DNA of 10,175 bases. It comes from PALSA-1004 sp046715035. GTDB lineage: Bacteria > Pseudomonadota > Gammaproteobacteria > Burkholderiales > SG8-41. The translations under genes and the position numbers were made by a program. Under the pieces are notes generated by a model. That model saw only the letters and a list, made by a program, of their open reading frames with translations, searched no databases and had not been told where the DNA came from. Location: contig JBKJZR010000129.1 in assembly GCA_046715035.1 (NCBI GenBank), positions 1-10,175 on the forward strand. The letters run 5' to 3'. This document shows positions 1 to 4,835 of this stretch, one piece after another; the first letter of the stretch is position 1; every line of letters starts with the position of its first letter.

Positions 1-408
1 TCGGCCGCGGCGCGCTGGCTCGCGAAAAAAGAAAACGAGGCTGACTTGATCGGCGGCGTCAACCTCGACGTTGCCGACCCGTACCTGAAGCAAACGCTGC
101 TCGACCTCTCGCAGACCGCCACCATCACCGACAGCCTCAAGCTGGGACGCTCAGTCCTCGCGGAACTCGGCGGCATCAATACGCTGCATAAGAGCGCGGT
201 AGAACAGGCGGGATTCGCCGTGCTCAAGGCGCCCGACATCCCATCGATCCTGGTCGAGACCGCTTTCATCAGCAATCCAGAGGAAGAACAGCGGCTCAAG
301 GACGACGCCTACCAGGACAAGATGGCCGATGCGATCTTCGCCGGCATCAAGCGTTATTTCGCGCAGAATCCACCGCTCGCCCGCAACCGTATCGCGCTCA
401 ATCCGTGA
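1..408 (+). CDS. amiC: N-acetylmuramoyl-L-alanine amidase AmiC, C-terminal part (5' end outside window)
   Basis: This is the last 135 codons of an Amidase_3-family enzyme, open in frame from base 1 to the TGA at 406-408. The family is a periplasmic zinc amidase that cuts the amide bond between MurNAc and L-Ala to split the septal peptidoglycan of daughter cells. Visible family signatures are the SAARWLAKKENEADLIGGV stretch at the left edge and, near residues 80-92 of the fragment, the VETAFISNPEEE block carrying the conserved catalytic Glu. The upstream zinc ligands and any AMIN domain and Tat or Sec signal lie outside the window. The TTG at 46 is an internal codon, not a start. Betaproteobacterial amiC is commonly followed directly by mutL; here mutL starts about 9 kb away in the same orientation. 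Choosing AmiC over AmiA/AmiB rests on that context and is an inference. Confidence 0.9.
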   Translation, partial: SAAARWLAKKENEADLIGGVNLDVADPYLKQTLLDLSQTATITDSLKLGRSVLAELGGINTLHKSAVEQAGFAVLKAPDIPSILVETAFISNPEEEQRLKDDAYQDKMADAIFAGIKRYFAQNPPLARNRIALNP

Positions 409-560
409 GCCGCGCGCGCACCGTGACGTTTCGCCGAAGCACATTCGCCGCTTTCCTGCATCCGCCCCGGTCGGGCGCATTGCAACCTTAGTGCCGGCCG
501 TGCTGATGCCCAAAGCATTCCCGCGGAGACTTGCATAAAACGTTCCCTGCCTCTGAACCT
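409..560. other. Intergenic stretch after amiC, nothing recognised
   Basis: GC-rich non-coding sequence between the amiC stop and the repeat cluster. I see no convincing hairpin with a T-tract and no clear promoter. Short reading frames here overlap amiC antisense and lack family motifs. Confidence 0.5.
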
Positions 561-732
561 TCCCTCACCCTCGGTCGGCATCGCCTCCCTCGCTGCGCTC
601 TCCCCGAGGGGAGAGGGAAGCGCGACGCTTCGTTCTCGATCGATCAGCGCGCGAGCGCCACAACGCTCCCTTCTCGATCGATCAGCGCGCGCGAGCGCCA
701 CAACGCCGGGAGAAGGGTTGGGGATGAGGGAG
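561..732. repeat. Composite palindromic intergenic repeat (MITE/REP-like)
   Basis: The stretch begins TCCCTCACCCTCGG (561-574) and ends GGTTGGGGATGAGGGA (716-731), so its ends are near-complementary (TCCCTCAccc against TCCCTCAtccc). Inside are a short self-complementary core CTCCCCGAGGGGAG (600-613) and a GGGAGAAGGG arm (708-717). This resembles dispersed palindromic elements common in GC-rich proteobacterial intergenic regions, with CCCTCACCC and GGGAGAAGGG as hallmark blocks. Family membership is from memory; a genome self-comparison would settle copy number. Confidence 0.6.
633..706 (+). repeat. Tandem direct repeat, two copies of 34 and 36 bp
   Basis: Copy 1 is 633-666 and copy 2 is 671-706. 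Both begin TTCTCGATCGATCAGCGCGC and end GAGCGCCACAACGC; copy 2 carries one extra GC dinucleotide in the GCGC run. They are separated by TCCC (667-670) and lie inside the palindromic repeat. The near-identity points to a recent duplication or slippage. Confidence 0.9.
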
Positions 733-775
733 CACACTCCTCGTATGCCCGGGAAAAGGGTTGGGGATGAGGGAG
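708..775 (+). repeat. 25-bp direct repeat ending at the tctC ribosome binding site
   Basis: Copies at 708-732 and 751-775 are both GGGARAAGGG followed by TTGGGGATGAGGGAG, with a single G/A difference. The second copy runs straight into the Shine-Dalgarno sequence of the downstream tctC-like gene. Confidence 0.9.
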
Positions 776-778
776 GAG
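772..778 (+). promoter_or_regulatory. Ribosome binding site that fixes the tctC start
   Basis: GGAGGAG lies 5 bases before the ATG at 784. This favours 784 over the alternative in-frame start at 718, which would translate repeat sequence as an N-terminal extension ahead of a good signal peptide. Confidence 0.85.
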
Positions 779-783
779 ACGCC

Positions 784-1791
784 ATGACAGGTTCGTGGTT
801 GCAATTCGCGGGGCGCACGCCGAGGCGTCTCAGCCTCAGGTCAGCGGCCGCGCTCGCCGCGGCATTTGCGCTCGCCCCTGCCCTTGCCGCGGAACGTTAT
901 CCGAACAAACCGGTGCGCTTCATCGTGCCGTACGCGCCCGGCGGCGGCTCCGACACCATCGCCCGCGTGCTGGGGCTCAAGCTGGGCGAAACGCTCGGTC
1001 AGACTTTCGTCGTCGACAACCGTCCCGGCGCGGCCAGCATGATAGCCACCGAGATCGTCGCCAAGGCGCCCGGCGACGGCTATACCTTGATCCTCGCCGA
1101 CGTTCCGCACGCAATCAATGTCGCCACCGCGGACAAGCCGACATACGACGCGGTCAAAGATTTCGCGCCCATCATGTTGGTGGCGACCACGCCGCAGATC
1201 ATGGTCGCGCATCCGTCGTTCGCGGCCAATTCGCTCAAGGAACTGCTGGCGATGCCGCGCGCGCAGACGGAGAAGTTCGCCGTCGGGACCTCCGGCACCG
1301 GCAGCTCACCGCACATGACCTACGAGCTGCTGCGGCTGCGCACCGGACTGGTGCTCAACCATGTGCCGTACAAGGGCGGCGGGCCGGCGATCGCCGATGT
1401 GATCGCAGGCCAGATCCCCATCGGATTGCTGGGCTCGCCGGTCTCGATACCACACCTCAAGTCCGGCCGCATGAAAGGGCTGGGCATCACCAGCGCGAAA
1501 CGTCACTCCGTAGTGCCGACGGTTCCCACGTTCGACGAATCCGGCGTCAGCGGCTTTGTGGTATCGCACTGGTACGGCGTGCTCGCCTCGGCCGGCACGC
1601 CGCCTGCCACCGTCAAGCTGCTGCACACTGAAATCGCTCGTGCGCTCGAGCAGCCCGACGTCAAAGAGCGTTTCGCGGCGCTGGCGCTCGACATTGTGGC
1701 ACTCGGTCCGGACGAATTCCGCAGGATTATCGAGAACGATGTCAGGCGCTGGAAAGACGTTGTCGCCAAATCCGCCATCAAGCTAAACTGA
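784..1791 (+). CDS. Tripartite tricarboxylate transporter substrate-binding protein (Bug/TctC family)
   Basis: A 335-residue periplasmic solute-binding protein of normal family length. Residues 1-36 form a Sec signal peptide: two Arg-containing segments, then an Ala/Leu core ending APALAA, with likely cleavage before ERYPNKPVRF. Family blocks follow in order: RFIVPYAPGGGSDTIAR (about 45-61), NRPGAASMIATEIVAKAPGD (79-98), GTSGTGSSPHMTYELL, HVPYKGGGPAIADVIAGQIP, and a WYGVLASAGTP block near 260. The two glycine-rich loops are the usual ligand-contacting loops of the fold. Bug proteins bind carboxylates or other small anionic or aromatic metabolites; the ligand cannot be read from sequence. No TctA or TctB membrane subunit is present, which is normal for the large orphan Bug expansions of Burkholderiales. 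A 9-base gap leads to an ATG and a threonine-synthase-like remnant that may once have been its operon partner. Confidence 0.93.
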   Translation: MTGSWLQFAGRTPRRLSLRSAAALAAAFALAPALAAERYPNKPVRFIVPYAPGGGSDTIARVLGLKLGETLGQTFVVDNRPGAASMIATEIVAKAPGDGYTLILADVPHAINVATADKPTYDAVKDFAPIMLVATTPQIMVAHPSFAANSLKELLAMPRAQTEKFAVGTSGTGSSPHMTYELLRLRTGLVLNHVPYKGGGPAIADVIAGQIPIGLLGSPVSIPHLKSGRMKGLGITSAKRHSVVPTVPTFDESGVSGFVVSHWYGVLASAGTPPATVKLLHTEIARALEQPDVKERFAALALDIVALGPDEFRRIIENDVRRWKDVVAKSAIKLN

Positions 1792-1800
1792 AGGAACGCG

Positions 1801-2245
1801 ATGAGTTATCAACGGCAGGCTGCCGCGGCTTTACGTGACTCAGTACGAGGGTTGCGCACCGGTGGTGGAGGCGTTCACGGAAGGCCGCGCTGAGTGCACT
1901 CCGTGGAACAAGCTCGATGTTCCACCGGGCGGCCTCAAGTCGCCCAACCCGCCGGGCGGCCGCGCCGTGTTTTCGCTGATGCGCGAGCATGGCGGCGCGG
2001 CGATTGCGGTTTCCACCTCTGACGCGCTGGCTGCGGTCGATCAACTCGCGCGCGAGGAAGGCATTTTCGCATGCCCCGAAAGCGCGACCACACTGGTCGG
2101 ACTCAGGCATGCGCTCGCGCGCGGTCTCGTGAACCCGGACGAGCACATCGTCCTCGTCAATACCGGCTCCGGGCTCAAGTCCATTCCGACGCTGGATGCG
2201 CCGCGCTTTCCGACAGTAACGACCAGCGCCGAAATCCGGGTCTGA
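1801..2245 (+). pseudogene. Threonine-synthase-like PLP enzyme, C-terminal remnant
   Basis: The frame through 1805-2245 encodes the C-terminal third of a fold-type II PLP enzyme resembling threonine synthase. Family-like blocks are NGRLPRLYVTQYEGCAP at the left, a GGRAVFSLMREHGGAAIAVS stretch, EEGIFACPESATTLVGLRHA, and HIVLVNTGSGLKS near the end. The PLP-lysine domain and the other roughly two-thirds of a usual 350-420 residue enzyme are missing. Just after the tctC stop, AAGGAACGCG precedes an ATG at 1801, which looks like the original start signal, but that frame runs only 30 codons. The homologous frame is shifted by one base and has a TGA at 1802-1804 just upstream. A GTG at 1835 could start a 136-residue product, but it would have no cofactor site. 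The pattern fits an internal out-of-frame deletion in an operon gene. Related PLP lyases such as cysteate synthase are possible parents. Confidence 0.8.
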
Positions 2246-2374
2246 TCGGCATTTCATTTCCCGTCAAAGCGCCGTCCGGCGGCCGCTGCCTGCTCGTCGA
2301 CGTGGTCGGCCACCAAGCTCCGCTGGGTTGGACATATCGGTCTATTTCAGCCATCGCCGGAAGGCACCTTCAAT
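2246..2374. other. Intergenic stretch before the Fic promoter, nothing recognised
   Basis: The sequence turns from GC-rich to AT-rich toward 2370. I recognise no gene, terminator or repeat here. Confidence 0.5.
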
Positions 2375-2399
2375 ATCGTTGCAAATCTATTGCAACGAT
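2375..2399. promoter_or_regulatory. 25-bp palindromic operator-like site overlapping the -35 box
   Basis: Perfect 10-bp inverted arms ATCGTTGCAA (2375-2384) and TTGCAACGAT (2390-2399) are separated by ATCTA. The right arm contains the -35 hexamer of the promoter driving the Fic gene, so a bound protein would block RNA polymerase. The same half-site recurs with 9 of 10 bases at 2461-2470. The wHTH domain of the downstream protein is the natural candidate ligand; that is an inference. Confidence 0.75.
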
Positions 2400-2418
2400 T
2401 TATCGGTATTAATATAAT
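2390..2418 (+). promoter_or_regulatory. Sigma-70 promoter of the Fic gene
   Basis: The -35 is TTGCAA (2390-2395, four of six consensus bases), followed by a 17-bp spacer and a perfect TATAAT -10 (2413-2418). The predicted transcript starts near 2425, giving a leader of roughly 44 bases before the ATG at 2469. Confidence 0.8.
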
Positions 2419-2460
2419 GCCTTCATTAACAATGTCTTATTCGCTTCATACAGTTGAGGA

Positions 2461-2470
2461 ATCGTTGCAT
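2461..2470 (+). promoter_or_regulatory. Extra operator half-site at the Fic start codon
   Basis: ATCGTTGCAT matches the palindrome arm ATCGTTGCAA at 9 of 10 positions. It lies between the Shine-Dalgarno sequence TGAGGA (2455-2460) and the start codon, overlapping the first two bases of the ATG. It could be a secondary binding site that helps looping or roadblock repression. Confidence 0.5.
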
Positions 2471-3755
2471 GATTCTTTCCGAACAAGCCATTGTCGATTA
2501 TATCGCGGCGCATCCCGCCGCCAGCCGCGAAGAAATCAGGCGCAACGTTGCGCCCGAATCGAATAAAACGACGATATGGCGCCATCTCAAGGCGCTACTC
2601 GACCAGCAAAAGCTCCAGGTTTCCGGCAGGGGGCGGGCCACCCGTTATACCCTCGCCGGCTCTGCCGTCGTGCGTGCTTATCTCCAAACACCGTACAACC
2701 AGCGGAAACCTTCGCGCTACAACAAAGGCTTGCTCGACGCCTATATCCCCAACAAGACTTTCTACCTCAGCCAGGCGGTGCGCGACCAGTTGCATGCAGT
2801 GGGCCGGCCCGATCTCTCTGCGATGCCCGCAGGAACATACGCCCGCAGAATCCTCGAGAAACTGCTGGTCGATCTCTCGTGGGCTTCGTCCCGCATGGAG
2901 GGCAACACCTACAGCATCCTCGACACCGAAAGACTGATTCGATTCGGCGAAGAGGCCGCAGGCCACGACCGTAAAGAAGCGGTCATGATCCTGAATCACA
3001 AGGAGGCCATCCAGTACGTGGTCGAGAACATCAATGATGTCTCCATCAGCCGCCGGGACCTATGCGACATCCACGCCTTGCTCTCGACCGGACTGCTCGC
3101 GAATCCCGCCATGGCAGGACGCCTGCGCATGCTGCCCGTGGAAATTGCCCATTCAAGTTACAAACCCCTCGACGACAAATTCGAGATCGAGGAAGAATTC
3201 GAGGTCTTGGTTCAGAAAGCCGCGGCCATTGCCGAGCCGTTCGAGCAATCGTTTTTTATCCTGGTGCATATTCCATACCTGCAGGCGTTCGACGACGTCA
3301 ATAAGCGAACCGCGCGTATCGCATCGAACATCCCGTTGTTGAGAGCGGAGCTCGCGCCCATGTCATTCGTGGCGATGCATGATCGCGATTACATCGACGG
3401 ATTGCTTGGTGTCTACGAGATCAACAATGTCTCCCTGTTGCAGGAGGCTTATGTCGAAGCGTACCGGGCTTCTGCGGAAAATTACAAGACCCTGCGAGCC
3501 GAGGTCGCAAACCCGGAAAAAGCTGCCCTCGCATACCGCGATTTTGTGAAGCAGGCCGTGCGCCGTTGCGTGCTGGAGTGGAAATCGTTCAAACCGGACG
3601 AGATCATGGAGATGACCGAGCAGGCCAACATTCCAGACGCCGATCGCAAAGGCGTCATTGCCTACATAGCCAGCGAATACCAAAACCTGCACGAAGGCAA
3701 CTGCATTCGCTACCGGTTAAAGCCGGATGATTTGCAGTCGCTCAATCGGCAGTAA
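2469..3755 (+). CDS. Fic/DOC-family protein with N-terminal winged helix-turn-helix and Gln in place of the catalytic His
   Basis: A 428-residue protein. The ATG at 2469 is chosen because TGAGGA (2455-2460) sits 8 bases before it; an upstream TTG at 2454 would start before that site. Residues 1-65 form a winged HTH (SREEIRRNVAPESNKTTIWR with a basic wing RGRATRYTL). An N-terminal Fic segment follows. SSRMEGN (140-146) matches the inhibitory motif (S/T)xxxE(G/N), with Glu144 expected to clamp the ATP site. The Fic loop is LQAFDDVNKRTAR (271-283), aligning with HxFxxxNKRTA of Doc-type and HPFxDGNGR of AMP-transferring Fic proteins. N278, K279 and R280 are kept, but the catalytic His position is Gln272; the only nearby His is H267, five residues upstream. 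Residues from about 330 to 428 are a helical C-terminal part I do not recognise. Standard AMPylation is therefore doubtful; a nucleotide-sensing, DNA-binding regulator is plausible. The gene is monocistronic, with its own promoter and operator. Confidence 0.88.
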   Translation: MILSEQAIVDYIAAHPAASREEIRRNVAPESNKTTIWRHLKALLDQQKLQVSGRGRATRYTLAGSAVVRAYLQTPYNQRKPSRYNKGLLDAYIPNKTFYLSQAVRDQLHAVGRPDLSAMPAGTYARRILEKLLVDLSWASSRMEGNTYSILDTERLIRFGEEAAGHDRKEAVMILNHKEAIQYVVENINDVSISRRDLCDIHALLSTGLLANPAMAGRLRMLPVEIAHSSYKPLDDKFEIEEEFEVLVQKAAAIAEPFEQSFFILVHIPYLQAFDDVNKRTARIASNIPLLRAELAPMSFVAMHDRDYIDGLLGVYEINNVSLLQEAYVEAYRASAENYKTLRAEVANPEKAALAYRDFVKQAVRRCVLEWKSFKPDEIMEMTEQANIPDADRKGVIAYIASEYQNLHEGNCIRYRLKPDDLQSLNRQ

Positions 3756-3967
3756 GACTACAGCGCCGAAAGCCATTGAGCGTCAATTCGAGCCTGGCCA
3801 CTTTCCTTTGGTTATGGCATGTGACGCGTCGGAGCACAAACACGTTGCTGAAGAGCAAATGAGACGGCGTCTTTTACGCTGCGACCGAGGATTGATCACA
3901 GGGTGTGTTAGACAAGCTGCGCCGCGGGCGGGTATAGTGTTTGCGTCAATTCAAACCTGATTACCAC
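3756..3967. other. Intergenic region with a split 17-bp direct repeat
   Basis: The gap holds the hicB promoter (3909-3938) and two copies of a 17-bp sequence, GCGTCAATTC followed by RARCCTG, at 3780-3796 and 3943-3959 (15 of 17 identical, 163 bp apart). The second copy lies between the -10 box and the hicB start. No gene is convincing; the sequence between the copies is not recognised. Confidence 0.6.
3909..3938 (+). promoter_or_regulatory. Sigma-70 promoter of hicBA
   Basis: TAGACA (3909-3914, five of six to TTGACA), 18-bp spacer, TATAGT (3933-3938, five of six to TATAAT). The start codon at 3968 follows 29 bases after the -10, so the leader is short. No strong Shine-Dalgarno sequence is visible before the ATG. 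Confidence 0.65.
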
Positions 3968-4183
3968 ATGCGCAACGAGTTCACCGCCATCATCGAACGC
4001 GACGGAGCATGGTTCATCGCTTATTGCCCGGAGATTCCCGGAGCCAACGGACAAGGGGACACCAGGGAAGCGGCGCGCGCGAGCCTTGCCGATGCAATTT
4101 CTCTCATTCTTGAGGATCGCCGAGAAGACGCGCTGCGCGGTGTGCCGCCCGACGCGGAACGCGATACCGTTGTTGTGACGTGA
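3968..4183 (+). CDS. hicB: HicB-family antitoxin
   Basis: A 71-residue protein with the HicB-like fold signature: EFTAIIERDGAWFIAYCPEI (residues about 4-23), then GANGQGDTREAARASLADAI and a helical SLILEDRREDA tail. In the family this partial RNase-H-like fold wraps the HicA toxin and masks its catalytic His. It is the short type with no added C-terminal HTH or ribbon-helix-helix domain, so direct operator binding is uncertain. The ATG at 3968 is preferred to an in-frame TTG at 3941, which lies immediately after the -10 box. The last four bases overlap the GTG of hicA (GTGA, 4180-4183), so the two are translationally coupled with antitoxin first. The antitoxin is intact although its partner is broken. 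Confidence 0.9.
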   Translation: MRNEFTAIIERDGAWFIAYCPEIPGANGQGDTREAARASLADAISLILEDRREDALRGVPPDAERDTVVVT

Positions 4184-4371
4184 AACGCAGCACGCTGCTT
4201 CTGCACCTGCGTCAGCACGGCTGTTATCTCAAGCGGGAAGGCCGCTCACATTCGCTGTGAACGAATCCGAGCACCGGCGCAGTTGAAGCCGTTCCACGCC
4301 ACACCGAAATCTCGAATCAACTCGCGCGGAAAATCTGCAAGGGGTTTTCCGTGCCGGTGGTCGGCGGCTGA
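4180..4371 (+). pseudogene. hicA: HicA-family mRNA interferase toxin, interrupted by in-frame TGA
   Basis: Read from the GTG at 4180, the frame gives KRSTLLLHLRQHGCYLKREG, then RSHSL, then TGA (4258-4260, codon 27), then TNPSTGAVEAVPRHTEISNQ and LARKICKGFSVPVVGG to the normal TGA at 4369-4371. Both halves are clear HicA: the dsRBD-like N-terminus with the conserved His24 in the SH pair, and the NPxTG plus PRHxEIxxxLARKI blocks. In the family the residue after HS(I/L/F) is usually aromatic, often Trp, so TGG changed to TGA by one base is the simplest explanation. Full length would be 63 residues, normal for HicA. HicA is an RNase that cleaves mRNA on ribosomes; the 26-residue product should be inactive. 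Readthrough or a base-calling error cannot be excluded. Confidence 0.88.
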
Positions 4372-4399
4372 GGCATCCGCCACAAAAAACCCCATGGCC

Positions 4400-4495
4400 A
4401 CGGGCGTGGCGGCAGTCGGAAAGGCCCGAAAGCCACTCCGTGACTGGCTCATCGCCCGCAGCAGCCCGATAGCGGCTGATCTCGAAAGGGTGCAT
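4400..4495 (-). pseudogene. RelE/HigB-type toxin, N-terminal fragment
   Basis: Read on the minus strand from the ATG at 4495-4493, the first 32 residues start MHPFEISRYRAAAGDEPVTE and continue WLSGLSDCRHAR. This resembles the start of the phage-derived Gp49-like/HigB addiction toxins, which typically read F-E-(I/V)-R-x-Y, then a charged loop, then PFxEWLxGLxDxxAR. Homology ends near 4400, where the sequence runs into the region just past hicA; the rest of the roughly 95-105 residue toxin, with its catalytic residues, is absent. No Shine-Dalgarno sequence is seen. The match is short, so this is a moderate call. Confidence 0.45.
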
Positions 4496-4540
4496 TTCAA
4501 TCCGTGGGCTGGATCATGCCCCCGGACGAATAGCCGCAGC

Positions 4541-4566
4541 ATGCTACGATCCTAGACCTGACCCCA
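4541..4566 (+). repeat. Left inverted repeat of the PEP-CTERM cassette
   Basis: The 26 bases beginning ATGCTACGAT and ending GACCTGACCCCA are the reverse complement of 5900-5925 at 24 of 26 positions. A second TGACCCC follows at 4572-4578. Sequences of the TGGGGTCAGGTCT type flank many IS200-like/REP-associated transposase genes and dispersed repeats in betaproteobacteria; that link is from memory. Confidence 0.85.
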
Positions 4567-4835
4567 AGCCCTGACCCCCAAGCCCCGCTCTAACCCGGTA
4601 ACCCGCGCGCCGTAAGGGCGTTTGGGGCCGCCGCGTGGACCTCGGAAATGTCAGCCAGCTTTACACTTGATTCCCCCGAATTTTGGGATCTTGGATTACC
4701 CGATTGATTGGAATGTTATTTTTGTCTCGGGCACTGTTTATGCCTGTTTCCAGCATTGTCTTTGCTCGCGGTCCCCATACCGCCGCGCCTCAAGTACAGC
4801 AGCACCGTTGATACTTTAGAAAAGTGAGGGAACCC
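4567..4835. other. Leader region of the PEP-CTERM gene
   Basis: A 269-base stretch without a convincing gene. It contains the second TGACCCC, a GC-rich part (4600-4635), then an AT-richer part (4660-4760) and a candidate sigma-54 promoter at 4751-4766. A 65-codon frame starting at 4622 has no recognisable features. Confidence 0.5.
4751..4766 (+). promoter_or_regulatory. Candidate sigma-54 (-24/-12) promoter
   Basis: CAGCATTGTCTTTGCT aligns with TGGCACG-N4-TTGCW: the -24 GCA and the -12 TTGCT are kept at the correct spacing, but the first G of the GG pair is A. It would start transcription about 60 bases before the PEP-CTERM start. PEP-CTERM genes in exosortase bacteria are often controlled by the PrsK/PrsR-RpoN system, which makes the match worth noting. 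It remains a weak match. Confidence 0.35.

Noticed and set aside
633..706. CRISPR-like array
   Set aside because: Only two copies with a 4-base gap, inside a palindromic intergenic repeat, and no cas genes.
795..1631. 278-codon plus-strand frame overlapping tctC
   Set aside because: Arg-rich out-of-frame shadow of a clear Bug/TctC gene.
2071..2412. 113-codon frame running from inside the threonine-synthase remnant into the Fic promoter
   Set aside because: No family resemblance; it crosses the operator and promoter region and has no ribosome binding site.
4258..4260. Recoding of the hicA TGA as selenocysteine
   Set aside because: The family has an aromatic residue here rather than Cys, and no SECIS-like hairpin or selenium gene is seen nearby. 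A point mutation is simpler.
4622..4819. 65-codon frame in the PEP-CTERM leader
   Set aside because: No signal, motif or ribosome binding site; it overlaps the candidate promoter region.
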